Shown: positions 36,701 through 47,602, counted from the first letter of the stretch. The stretch: 64,000 nucleotides of DNA from Branchiostoma floridae (GCF_000003815.2 NC_049997.1:9743972-9807971), one strand, 5' to 3'. A program made the numbers and translations. Notes: a model not told the origin generated them from the sequence alone.

Positions 36701-36776
36701 AGGGGCCAATTACAGCCCCGGACAAACTACTGAATGCAAAGCAAACACTCTACTCGCTTTTCCATCAGGAAAATAC

Positions 36777-36905
36777 TACTCTCCAAGCAGAGATTGATGG
36801 GCAAAATCATGACCTTTTTCTTATATGCCATTTTTTTCTGCCAGCTGACCCCACCAGAAAAACAAAATGGCACAAGTTTCCCCATCAACATCTGCTTGGA
36901 GAGTA
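36777..36905. mobile_element. Foldback MITE, TACTCTCC family
   Basis: TACTCTCCAAGCAGAGATTG and its complement close a hairpin of about 129 bases. Core differs from other members. The flanking bases show only an eroded duplication. Confidence 0.85.
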
Positions 36906-37372
36906 GGTAATGCACTAAAGGATAGTGGCCATAAAATGACATTACTGTGTCCTTGTACACATATGCAGGACAGCATGTCCCTTGGGGTGACAGTTAGCGG
37001 TGTCCCATGACTATCCCACGGGACATTCTGAATGACAGTCTGCAGCATTTTTCCTGGTTTACCTCTGCCTGATTCTCAAGGTCAAAGCTGTGACCTTCAA
37101 CCGTGTGACCCCACGACCTACCCACCTGTCATCACCCCTTATCCAATCAGGGGACATTTACCATGCCGAGGGTTGGAAGTGCCGCAAAATGCCCATATTT
37201 GGTGGTAATACGTTTTATCTATTTAGATGTGACGAGAAATTTTGAGCTAATCTAGTCTTTGGTACAAGAAGTAACTCAAAAGGTCACATTGTACATTTGC
37301 CCGTTCATTTTTGTCATTTGCCAGTTTTTACTTTCTGTACAAAACAGTTGTGTTTCATTTAAAGGCAAGTTA

Positions 37373-37581
37373 CTGTAAATGCATTTAAGTTTGCGGGGAT
37401 TTAATTTCGCAGTAGCGGGGAAAAAGGACTCTTCGCGGTGGTTTTAAGTTCGCGGTAGCACCATGCACTGTAGTCTCTTACTGCCATGGAAAAATGTTCG
37501 CGGTGATTTTAAGTTCGTGGTGAAGCGGCCGCCGCGAAAACCGTGAACATTAAACCACCGCGAAAGTTTCTTCATTTACAG
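37373..37581 (+). mobile_element. GCGG-family MITE
   Basis: CTGTAAATGCATTTAAGTT to a TTCATTTACAG end, TA-flanked, with many TTCGCGG/CCGCGAA words. Near-full match to 49990..50181, including accatgcactgtagtctctt. Confidence 0.85.
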
Positions 37582-37599
37582 TATTGGTTAATGCTCTAG

Positions 37600-39050
37600 C
37601 CTACATATGCAGCTGGCATTTCAAAAGGCCAAGTTCAAAGAAATCTCATGTCCTTTCATGACAGTTCTTGTAAGCTGCTTCCAGAAATACACACTGTTTA
37701 TACATGTATTTCTGGAAGTAATCAAAGCTGCCGAGATTGGATACATATGCTTTACTGCTTTCTTGCTTTTCAAAAACAAAAACCATGGATGGTAATAAGC
37801 TGATTCAAGATTTGAGGTGCACATGCAGGGTGTTGCATTGTGGGAAATAGGTCAAAGCTGAAGGCCCTTAGGACATAAAGAAAACACGTCTGAATATGTA
37901 GAATACAACACAGTGTATTCCATATCACCTGAGTTACCAGCCCAACAGAGAAATACACCATGTTGTATTTTATTAATATCATACCCTCCTGAGAAAACAC
38001 ACGTTTCAATGGGAAATGTGCCAGAAGTTGAGAAAATTTGGACGCCACAAACAAAAAAAGGTAACAGCAATTCCAACATCATAATCCAGTATTCAAATTA
38101 TCAACAATAATGGTGCTTTCAATGCTCTTAAAGTGCATTAGAATGATTTGATGGAGGCCCATGTGATAAACCAAGTTATCACCCGTTCCAAAGCACTGTC
38201 AAACGTTATCACTGCCAGGTATGACATAAATGTATACTGTATATCAAGCATGGTCTACATAAGAACAGTTAACAAGATAGGGACTGTCACCTTTAGTTGA
38301 AACCATGAATTGGCCTATTCCTTCTCTGTATGTATTTCCAGTGTTCATGTCAAAACTCATGTTCTGTAATTGATACTGTAATTCCTGATTTTTTCAATGT
38401 ACGGTTTTCATATCATTACCAATAACAAATAAATCACTGACTTTTTTACATGCGCCTGCTGTCACTGTGAACATTAAGTTCCGAGAACTAGTTAAATTTT
38501 CTTAGACCGTGAAAGTTTCATAGGGAGAAGGCAAAGTGAATTACACTACAATGATTTACTGTGATTTACTACAAATTTGAGTTAACAGAAGTTTAATGTG
38601 AAGGAAACAAGGGGTGATATTAACATAATACGTAATAATTATAACAAGATGAAGACATGTCCTTGGTAATTTTTTTTTACTTAAAAGCTTTCAAATTCAT
38701 GCTGTTAACATTTTTGTCCTGTCTTGGGTCACGTCGTGTGTTTCCCTTCAAACGCTCTCAGCGTGCCGCAGACAACAGCCCCAAACTGATTGCATGTCAC
38801 ACATTTCTGCCGACTGTAGAGCGCCTTGTTTGTGTTTGATATGTTAATCAGGGTGCTGAGCCGTAGGAGAAACAAGCAGCATGTGATCTTCTGGCAAGCC
38901 AACGCAACGTAGGCGAAGCCGGGAGATTCTAGCCGTATAAGACGACTTGTCATTGCGTAAGCTTTCAGTACACGGGCAAGATTTTAGCAACGCGTCGTTG
39001 AAATCGTTGGTCGTGTCTGTAGGGTTTGTGTTTATGAAATCAAGGAGTAT
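37600..39050. other. Non-coding stretch upstream of the FRS2-like exon
   Basis: No coding exon recognised. A short perfect match (ttccagaaataca/tgtatttctggaa) near 37680-37720 forms a small hairpin. Otherwise featureless. Confidence 0.4.
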
Positions 39051-39195
39051 ATGACATAAATTTTTCTCAGTCTTGCAGGTAAAAAAGGTCTAATGTTTCT
39101 GTAGTATTTACAGTATACCTCATAAATTTTTCTTTAGTATTAACAGTTTATCTCATAGATTTTTCTGTCTTACAGGCGAAAAAAGGTATGAAATT
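39050..39195 (+). repeat. Reiterated splice-acceptor-like segments upstream of the FRS2-like exon
   Basis: Degenerate copies of ataaatttttct...cttRcagg followed by a gaaaaaaggt word (around 39057-39092 and 39153-39190), interleaved with gtatttacagtat. Each resembles a 3' splice site followed within about 10 bases by GGT. The real acceptor (39869..39870) follows a related ttatcttatc tract. Confidence 0.35.
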
Positions 39196-39889
39196 TCTTC
39201 AGTATTTACAGTATTGTTGTTTTGATTGAGGTGCAGCATTAAGAAAACAAGCTACAGTACTGCTACTAGTATTTCTTTTACAGCAGTTTATCTTATCTTA
39301 TTCATAGGTCTTTCACCCTTAGGATTGATGTGTTCAAAAATTTTCCCTATAACTATCGTAGAGTGAGACTCACTCATTACCACCAAGTACAGTAGAGGCA
39401 TTCTCATCAGATGGTTTTATGTACAAAGGTTAGGTGTAACAGGTTGTTCAGTTGAATATAACCAGCTGCTCGGTGCCAGCTGACACAGTGCGTTTTCCAA
39501 GCTGGTGTATTAACCCTGAAGCTGCCATGCCCTGATATATCCGGCATACAGATCATGCCTGGTGTGCTGCGCCCGGTTACAACTGTGATAGGGTATTCCC
39601 CCGAAGTAACAGCACGGTACATGTGTAGTGCGCTAAACCTGGAAGTTAGGGGTGGTGGTCTTGTTCGAGGGTTTCTTTGGAGCTTATGCCTTTTTATGAT
39701 GTTAAGTAGTGTTCTTCCAGGCTCTTCTACAACACAGAGTCATGTATACCAGTTACATACATGTATTACATACAGTTACATACATGTATACAATACCAGT
39801 TATATAGGTACAAATGCAGAAGCTTAAAGAAAGACGCAGTTTATCTTATCAATCTCTCTCTCCCTTGCAGGTGACGGGCGCAGTGTAAC

Positions 39890-41214
39890 ATGGGATGTGT
39901 GTATGGGAAGGTGAAAGACGAGGATTTCGAGGATTCGGACCCGCGAAGATTCCATGTGCGGAACGTTGACGATGACGGGAACGAACTGGAGGCCGGCGTG
40001 CTAGAGGTCACGGCCGGCGACCTCATCCTGTATCTAAAGAACAGGGACCCAATCAGGTGGCCGCTGAAGTGCTTACGAAGGTACGGGTATGACTCGAACT
40101 TGTTTTCCTTCGAGAGCGGGCGACGATGCCACACGGGGCCGGGAATCTACGCCTTCAAGTGTCGCGGGCGGAGGACTTGTTCAACCTAGTCGGTGCAAGA
40201 CACGATACAGGTGGCGCCCTCGGCGATGGCGTCATCATGAGACTGAACTCCATCGATGAGGACACGCCCGATGTGCGGTCCAGAACGCCGCTCCCCTCCT
40301 CGACGTCATCCATGGGGATCCCGCCTCGCTCCCCCAGGAGGAGCCACGATCACGAATACATTAACGGTAACATCGACGGCGCGGCGGGAGAGTCTCACAC
40401 GTACATTAACACGACGGAACTCGATAACGCGGACCTGACTCCGACGCAGGTGGAATTCAAACTGGGAAAGACGCCCGCCCAGCTGAGGGCGGAGCGCGAG
40501 AGAAGAAAGGCCATCGAGGGAGAGGTGAACTACGCCGACATAAACTTGCCAAATGCGAGCGAAGAATCAGACACGAGTGGAACCCTCGTGAGCCCGAACA
40601 ACGGAAACGTAACGGCGGTCATGCCGCATCCGCAAGAGGTCGGGTACGCCGACCTTGACATAGAAAGCCTCGAAAAGGGTAAGAATCTAGAACAGAACGA
40701 CAACTTGCCATCGCCAAACCTGAACTCTCTCCTGCTACCTGTGGGGCTCAATCCCCACTACCAGAACGTGAACATCATCAACGAGAACGCGACGCGCTCG
40801 CGAAAGAACTCCTGCCACCGCCACAACTCCATCGGAGACGAACAAAGTGCAATGAACGGAAGCATGCGACAAATCCACAACTACGAGAACCTCCCCACCA
40901 ATGGGAGCGACGGCGAACAGTCGGGGATTCCGAAGCTCAACAAGCGGCACGTGGTGAACAAGCTCCATTACATTCAGTTGGATTTGGATCAGAATAACGA
41001 AAACAACAATCCTGTTTCTCCGTCACCAAATACGCCCTCCACGCCCAGAACTCCTTGTACGCCCCTCCCAGAAACACCGAACCTTAAAAAACCGGAGTTT
41101 GCGTACGCAACTATAGACTTTGACAAAACGCAGGCGTTGTCATTTTCCCAGAATCCCCAGCCAGAAGACGACGGGGTTCGCAAAACGAGACATAACAGCA
41201 CAACAGTGTTTTGA
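39890..41214 (+). CDS. FRS2: FRS2/FRS3-like FGF receptor docking protein, with an apparent 1-base deletion
   Basis: Membrane-anchored adaptor linking FGF (and neurotrophin) receptors to Grb2-Ras-MAPK and Shp2. Starts MGCVYGK (Gly-2 myristoylation; Cys-3 possible palmitoylation), then a PTB domain (about residues 10-105) with VDDDGNE, LRRYGYDSNLFSFESGRRC and GIYAFKC as in vertebrate FRS2. The tail has Grb2-type YxN sites (EYING, TYINT, HYQNV, NYENLP), Shp2-type sites (HYIQL, AYATI), a proline-threonine ERK target run and a KTRHNST end. The frame breaks after the FKC codon (40160..40162): two bases (40163..40164) stand where a codon is expected before RAEDLFNL, so the second part reads in another frame to the stop at 41212. 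With one base restored, about 441 residues (human FRS2: 508). Start confirmed by an in-frame TGA six codons upstream and the exon boundary at 39871. Single-exon coding region. Confidence 0.93.
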
Positions 41215-41456
41215 GCGAACAAGAATGTGCGGATGCGAATTTCATGCTGTTTGCGTCATGTGAGGTGGAGACTATATGGTATGAATCTGTTGCCACAAAT
41301 CATGTGCTAAATGTTTTGTGTGGGAAGTCAGGCAATGGTAACAATTCTTCGATGTTCTTGTGAGTGGGAGAGATTAAAAAATTCTAATTCCAAAGAGATT
41401 CTAAGCAGATTCTTTGCACAGAGAAATGTACAGTTTAATTCTTTTATCCAATTTGT

Positions 41457-41462
41457 AATAAA
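41457..41462 (+). promoter_or_regulatory. Polyadenylation signal of the FRS2-like gene
   Basis: AATAAA about 240 bases after the stop codon, followed by a GT-rich stretch (gattgatttgttgg). Confidence 0.7.
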
Positions 41463-41648
41463 GATTGATTTGTTGGAAGTAGAAAAGTCTTAGACTTGTC
41501 GAATAGGTGGAAAAATTGTGTATCAAATGTGGACTTAAATTCCCTCCAAGCCAAAACGAATCTATCTCTGGTAACAACACTAGTACTGATCTGTAAGGAC
41601 CATTTGTGTGATTATTTTGTGTAAAGGCCTGGTCACGAATGTCGTACA

Positions 41649-41948
41649 CAGGGTTGTAGCCAGCCAGAAATTATTTTCCGTCCCCTCAATTTTGAATGGC
41701 ATCGGCACAGCGTTCCTAGGGGGTCTGGGGGCATGCTCCCAAGAGCCTCTGAAAATGCTATTTCCTGCATTTTGAGGGTTAAATTTTGCTCACAGAGGAT
41801 GGAATGGGCAAATAGTTTTTCTGTCCTCTCACCTCACCTCACCGGTCCCATAGCCTCATCGGCCGTAGGGGCAGCTATACCATCAACGTAAGTTTCAGTC
41901 CCCAGCTGCAAAATTCCGTCAAAGGATGGGTGCTGGCTACAACCCTGG
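41649..41948. mobile_element. CAGGGTTGTAGCC-ended element with 17-bp flanking repeats and an internal insert
   Basis: Ends CAGGGTTGTAGCCAGCC and GGCTACAACCCTG. The flanks gtcacgaatgtcgtaca (41632..41648) and gtcacgtatgtcgtatg (41949..41965) match at 15 of 17 positions and abut the ends. Relative to 30911, about 70 foreign bases (ctcacctcacctcaccgg onward) interrupt it at about 41828. Confidence 0.75.
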
Positions 41949-42066
41949 TCACGTATGTCGTATGATAGCAGACTGAGGACATTCTTGCTGGTTGAGGTCA
42001 CCGTGCTTGGGTCCTACAAAATTCAGCTGTCACATACAGACAAGGTTGTCTTAGACCTTTGTTGGT

Positions 42067-42398
42067 CAGGGCTTGAAATACATTTTTCTGCATACCTGCA
42101 CTGGTGCAGGTAACATTGAAAATTACCTGTACCAGACAATTTTTACCTGCACCACTCTGAACTTAAGAATCGTGTATCATACTAAAATTGTTCAGGAACC
42201 ATGCATTACTATTTTTTCTTTCATACTTTATCAGTGCAGCTAATAACAATCCATACACACCTACATCATCGGACATTTATGTATAAAACCCAGTACATGG
42301 ATCAGTGCCGGTTAGGCGCAGGTAAACACCAGAAATACCTGCACAGCTCCAATTTTACCTGCACTAACCTGCATATGCAGGTGGTATTTCGAGCCCTG
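42067..42398. mobile_element. CAGGG-ended MITE, ACCTGCA subfamily, with 34-bp flanking repeats
   Basis: Ends CAGGGCTTGAAAT/ATTTCGAGCCCTG; ACCTGCA or TGCAGGT recurs at least six times inside. Flanked exactly by 34-base direct repeats (42033..42066 and 42399..42432, one mismatch; catacagacaaggttgtc at the start). Sister copy: 60832..61186. Confidence 0.88.
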
Positions 42399-42532
42399 CA
42401 TACAGACAAGGTTGTCTTAGACCCTTGTTGGTGGTTGGTTCTGTCACAGTCTGCTTGAAAATTCTACGACATCAAAATCGTACGACGTCCGGCGACGAAT
42501 GTGATAGCATTGTAGATTATGATGCCTTGCAG

Positions 42533-42977
42533 CAGTGCTCGAATAACTTTGTTCAGTCACATGCAAAATTTCATGTAATTTGAAACAACTACTTTCACAA
42601 TTATACATTTTCAGTCGTAAACAAAGCTCTCAACCGTGTAGCATGACAACATACAAGTATGCACATTTAAGTTGGCCAAGATTCCTCAACATCCAAGTTT
42701 TACCTTAGTTTAACTTCACATCCAAGGTCTATATTCACAATGAATTACAGGTAATGAGGATGGAATCAATTTCTACAAAGGATTTTGAACCAACAAAAAA
42801 GAAATATTCTGGTATGACTATTCTGGAAATGGGAGACATAGTGAAATGCAAGCCTTGGGATGTGTGACTGGAGTTTTTTTACACATGCAAAATAGCACAT
42901 TCTGATTACTAATGCGAATTGTGAAAATAGCATGCAAAGCAAAAATTGCACGTTTCATGTCGGTATTTCGAGCCCTG
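42533..42977. mobile_element. CAGGG-related MITE, eroded left end
   Basis: Left CAGTGCTCGAATAA, right TATTTCGAGCCCTG. TGCAG lies on both sides, offset by one base on the right, giving a probable 5-bp target duplication. Inside, cacatgcaaaa-type words recur. Confidence 0.65.
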
Positions 42978-43148
42978 CTGCAGTCTGAAACATGTTCCCA
43001 GGCTACAACCTACATGCACATGTACACGTCAGCCTTTGTAAGCAAAATGGTGGTGTGAAACAGTTTACCTGCAGGCAACCAACGTGATGTCTTTGGTCAT
43101 CGTCTATGCCAATCAAGATGACCTACATGTATGAGCAATGGAGCACCA

Positions 43149-43329
43149 CAATAGACCGATCCTGATAGCCCCTCCCACCTCCAATAAAGGGTAGAAATGT
43201 AAAACAAAAAACATACAAATGCACCAATTTGACAGACATGCAGTCGCTGTCTTTTGAGCTATACCAAGATTGCCATTCGTCCATTTTTAAAACTGCTAAT
43301 TATAATTGACAGTCAGGATCGGTCTATTG
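43149..43329. mobile_element. MITE with CAATAGACCGATCCTGA termini
   Basis: Left CAATAGACCGATCCTGA and right TCAGGATCGGTCTATTG are exact complements; 181 bases, non-coding. No second copy in this window. Confidence 0.8.
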
Positions 43330-43348
43330 CCTCCTCTAGCATCCTGCT

Positions 43349-43395
43349 AGCCTGAGTTTCATCCTCGTTAGTGTACTGAGGATGAAACTCGGGCT
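43349..43395. repeat. 18-bp hairpin
   Basis: AGCCTGAGTTTCATCCTC and GAGGATGAAACTCGGGCT pair with one mismatch around an 11-base loop, 20 bases from the MITE end at 43329. Confidence 0.7.
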
Positions 43396-44039
43396 TAACC
43401 CTAAAAAGAGGTTTGGTGTGAAACTGAACCTTGCCAATGAGGTGACAGCGTATCTCAGGACCATCCGAAGCTGAACATTGTGGTCGTGTCTTCAAATTGA
43501 GTTAAGATATATGGAGCGCAGTTGCAGAATGTGCAGTTGTTGACCTTGATTCCTTCAATGTTGGACATCATCCCCATTCTACAACTGTGCTCCAACCATC
43601 TTAGCCCAGAATCCAGTCCTATCCGCGGCTTGGCTTACGTAGCTAGTGCAGGTCCCCAACAGGACAGATGAAGCTCTCTGCATGCTGGCTGGAAAGCAGG
43701 GACGTTAGGCTGTCCTCAGTCTGTTTCATGATGGACAATTACTCCCACTTGGCAAAGCTCCTACCATGTGAAAGTCCTACCAGGTACCAACGATAGGGAG
43801 CTAAGTCTCTGCTGTAGAGAGCCTGCAGTAGCTACATAGGCTAAAGCCACAAATAGACCGGATTCCAGGTTACCACTATACTGATTTGCGATGCTTTGCC
43901 ATCTCATAGGCTATGTTTTGTTACACACCAATCTCCCTGCGGGATGCTAGAAGAAGAAATTGTTGTGGTCGCCCGCTCACTGGTCGCCCGCAACTGTCAC
44001 ACACCATTTTGATAAAACAATCAAACCTGGTCAGGCAAC

Positions 44040-44246
44040 TACTCTCAAAGCAGAGGTTAGGCTCCGGCTGTTTTTTTAACGTTTTTTTTTTGTTGTCGTT
44101 ATTATCTGGCTTTCTATTTTGTATTTTATCTTGCTGTGTCAAAACCTTACTTTTGGCTGGCGTACTTCAAGAAAAATGACAAAATAGAAAGCCCGATAAA
44201 AAAACCTTAAAAAAACAGCCGGAGCCTAACCTCTGCTTGGAGAGTA
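44040..44246. mobile_element. Foldback MITE, TACTCTCC family, CCGGCTG core
   Basis: TACTCTCAAAGCAGAGGTT ... AACCTCTGCTTGGAGAGTA with inner arms ggctccggctgttttttta. Flanked by CAGGCAAC on both sides (44032..44039, 44247..44254). Same subfamily as 13920-14011 and 63883. Confidence 0.88.
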
Positions 44247-44448
44247 CAGGCAACCACCTCCAGTCACAAGCCACATTAACCCTTGTCCTGCTAGGATTTT
44301 TTTTCCATGTTAACCCCTCTAAGCTGGTTAATTTGATCAGATCAGTCAAACTTTACCTTTTTACATTATTCAGTGAACCCTGCCTTGTCCATTTCTTTAG
44401 TTCTTTGAGCAGTTGCTGAACCCAGGTTTGACTGTGTAGCAAAGGTTG

Positions 44449-44666
44449 TAACACTAGTTCACCTTTATTCGCAGGGTAACCTATATTCGTTGTGTTTACC
44501 AACATGGTATTAAGAGATATCAACTGGACCGACGGTGGTTTCAAGTTGTAATATGTTCAAATTATTGTAGTTTGACACTCTCATCTGTCGACTTAATATC
44601 CCTAAATACCTATCTCTGACAGCAACGGATATAGGTTATCCTGCGGATAAAGGTGAACTAGCGGTA
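44449..44666. mobile_element. MITE, CTAGTTCACCTTTATCC family
   Basis: Begins TAACACTAGTTCACCTTTAT, ends GGATAAAGGTGAACTAGCGG. Inner words ggtaacctatattcgttg and caacggatataggttatcc pair. Confidence 0.85.
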
Positions 44667-44669
44667 ACT

Positions 44670-46130
44670 CATGATTTTTACAGTTGTGGAAAACTATAGA
44701 CATTCGCAAAACATACCTCCTATGTTCACATCTTGTAGAATAGAAAATAAATTTAACCTTAAGTGTACCAAGGGTGCTTACTGTATGTGACCTTCAAAGG
44801 TATACATCAGAGGAAAGATGGACAATCTCTTGGTTCAAATATATCGTTTTTTTAGTCTCCTACAATTGTGATGCCACGCAAAATTCGTTTTATGGATGAC
44901 ATCTTCTTCAAAGAACATTTTATGCTGAGCTGATTTTCCAAAAGATACATGTAGGTGACAATTGCAATATATTCTGCCATTTTAGATAATGCAGTTTCTT
45001 GATTTGCATAAACTTCTTACTGGGTTTTCAAGCATTGTTTAAAATTGGGTCAAATCTGAAAGTACAAAGATGTTATCCATGAAGTCAAGTTTGTGTGGCT
45101 ATCACCGCAAAAGCTCTGTACCATCAGGACTAAAATCTGTTGCCAAACTTGAAGAAAAAACAAAACAAGAAAACGCCTCTAGTTGTAAACAACATGAGAC
45201 TACGTAGCACACTAGACCGCAACGAAATCAACGGCCAAATCATGTCCATTTCATGTGTAACTTTCAGTACCACTGCTTGGGGTACTTTTTGTCTCTCTTC
45301 TTGGAGACTATTGTCTGTCATCTGTACCCACATTCATCAGTGCAGCTGTCAAATGTTTGTTTTTTTACTTCAAGTTGTCCAAGTTTCATCATTGTTTTAC
45401 CTTGTAGCACTGCAGCATGTTAGCAGAAGAACATAAAATGTGTGCACAAGACTATCCTGGCTGGCGAATTGTTTGTATTTATCAAAAATCTTGACACCAT
45501 TTAAACCTTGACCTCATTTCCAGTGCATCCTCATGTACAGTTGTCTTCTAGTAACAATCAAATTCATCACCGTTTCTGTTGGATGTTTGGTCAATGTTGC
45601 ATCATAATTTCTTTTCCAAAACAAATTTGGGGAAACGATACATGAGCTATCATCCTTATATCCACAAACATGACTGTATACCTGCTAACAAAGATTTGTT
45701 CTGCTGACTTGCAAAGCACTGCACAACAGACCATACTCAGATGTACCCAAATCAGCCATCCTGTGGAAGTAAACAATACAGTCCAAACAACAACATCATC
45801 ATGATAGAGATGATACATGATAGTCCAAACATGATAGAGATAGTCTTGTTTTCTGTATTCTGTTGTAGTAACTGTTAGACTTCCCGTCCACAAATTACGA
45901 CAAAAATTCTACTTTTTCAGTCCCGAATTTTACCTACCAGAATGTTTAGATTGTAAAGAAGGAGGTGGCCTGAGTAGACTGTACCCAGCCCACAATAAAG
46001 TAATGATGTATGTTGACCTGTGACTTTCCTGTATTTGTGTTGAGTGTGTTCATTTAATGGGTTGTACTTTATGCTTAATATAACACAGGATACAGTCAAC
46101 CCTGCACAAGAAAACCTCTGCCGATCTGGT
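44670..46130. other. Non-coding stretch
   Basis: No coding exon or family recognised; a short tandem repeat of catgatagagatag/gatagtccaaa lies near 45800-45845. Confidence 0.45.
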
Positions 46131-46133
46131 ATG

Positions 46134-46342
46134 CTGTAAATGCAGAAATGTTTGCGGGGGATTAATGTTCGCTGGTTTTCGTGGTGACCACTTAACCGCG
46201 AACTTAAAACTACCGCGAACATTTTTCTATTATAGTATTAGAATGCAGTCTATGGTGTTACGGCGAACTTAAAACCACCGCGAAAACTCGTTTTTCCCGC
46301 TACCGTGAAATTAAATCCCCGCGAACTTAAATGCATTTACAG
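46134..46342 (-). mobile_element. GCGG-family MITE, reverse orientation
   Basis: CTGTAAATGCAGAAATGTT to GCATTTACAG, with repeated CCGCGAA. The next module (46533..46694) is a partial, error-like second copy across the gap. Confidence 0.85.
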
Positions 46343-46432
46343 TATTTGGACAGGTGGTCACTGCAGACAGGATTCTTTACTCTCCAAGCAGAGGTTGAGT
46401 CGCGTAGATATAGTAGGAGTCGGAAAAAAAAA

Positions 46433-46532
46433 NNNNNNNNNNNNNNNNNNNNNNNNNNNNNNNNNNNNNNNNNNNNNNNNNNNNNNNNNNNNNNNNNNNN
46501 NNNNNNNNNNNNNNNNNNNNNNNNNNNNNNNN
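46433..46532. other. Assembly gap (100 N, conventional unknown size)
   Basis: Undetermined bases; flanked by near-duplicate modules. Confidence 1.
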
Positions 46533-46729
46533 GTGGTGACCACTTAACCGCGTGCTTAAAACTACCGAGAACATTTTTCTAGTATAGTATTAGAAGGCAG
46601 TCTATGGGGTTACGGCGACCTTAAACACACCGCGAAAACTCGTTTTTCCGGCTACCGTGAAATTAAATGGCCGCGAACTTAAATGCATATCCAGTATTTG
46701 GACAGGTGGTCACTGCAGACAGGGTTCTT

Positions 46730-46906
46730 TACTCTCCAAGCAGTGGTTGAGTCGCGTAGATATAGTAGTAGTCGGAAAAATTACGCGCGCGGTGTAATTT
46801 TTCCGACTACTACTATGTCTACGCAACTCAACCTCTGCTTGGAGCGCCGGTGTAATTTTTCCGACTACTACTATATCTACGCGACTCAACCTCTACTTGG
46901 AGAGTA
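46730..46906. mobile_element. Foldback MITE, TACTCTCC family, with duplicated right arm
   Basis: TACTCTCCAAGCAGTGGTTG start; the arm gtcgcgtagatatagtag pairs with two successive right arms (ctactactatgtctacgc and ctactactatatctacgc), the first ending in an internal CTCTGCTTGGAG. Flanks agggttctt/aggattctt form a 9-bp duplication. An incomplete sister starts at 46378 and runs into the gap. Confidence 0.8.
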
Positions 46907-47029
46907 AGGATTCTTTTTGTTTTTGGGGAAAATGATCTAAAGCACCACCAGAAAGTGGTCACATTGGCCCTTATATACATGTAGAGGTGGTCACTTGTAC
47001 AGGTTTGACTGTATGATGTGTATCTGATG

Positions 47030-47181
47030 TAGCCTGGGTACCATCCGGAAAGTTGTAGTTCGCTCCGGCGTTCTAGCTTCTAGCTCTGACATTCATTATA
47101 TACTATAGACAGTCGCTTCTCTGTGTTGGATAGCAGAAGCGAACATAGGAGCGAACTACTATCCGTATGGTACCCAGGCTA
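47030..47181. mobile_element. MITE, TAGCCTGG family, 9-bp target duplication
   Basis: TAGCCTGGGTACCATCCGGA ... ATGGTACCCAGGCTA; inner arms gtagttcgctcc/ggagcgaactac. Flanked by exact TATCTGATG repeats. A second member with another core is at 57226..57623. Confidence 0.88.
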
Positions 47182-47602
47182 TATCTGATGTACATGTACG
47201 AGTATATACACCGAAAACAAAAGAAAAGTTTGATATAACGTTTTCATATTCCCATTATAAAGTCAAGGACAACTCAAATGCAATGTTTGTCACACACAAA
47301 AAAATATCAGTCTTTTCAAATTGCTGAAGACGGTAACAAAATCTTTTAACTGAACACAAATGCTAATATATATATATATCTTCAAAGCAGATTTTCTTTT
47401 TATCCAGGAATTTTACTTCGTTGCCAATCTGCTGTAGATTTATGTGCTAACTTCTGAACTGTCTGAAATATGCAGACCAATTACGTGGGTATTACTCACA
47501 TGTAGCTGCCGACATCGCTACTATATTTCTTCTCATTTCGAACATATAACCGGTTTACTGTAAAGGCAAGTGTAAAGGGGAAGACTTCGCGGTATTTTTA
47601 TA

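Larger units (their letters stand above)
46344..47012. repeat. CAGTCAAACC-type repeat interrupted by MITEs and a gap
   Basis: The left part ttggacaggtggtcactgca and right part aaagtggtcacattggccct...ggtttgactg belong to one host repeat, interrupted at its aggattctt site by TACTCTCC-family sequence. The left flank and MITE start occur twice, either side of the 100-N gap. Confidence 0.65.

Noticed and set aside
39890..41214. FRS2-like locus as a processed retrocopy because the frame is intronless
   Set aside because: The exon starts at a genuine T-rich/CAG 3' splice site with 5' untranslated sequence, no poly-A tract or target duplication flanks it, and docking motifs are preserved.
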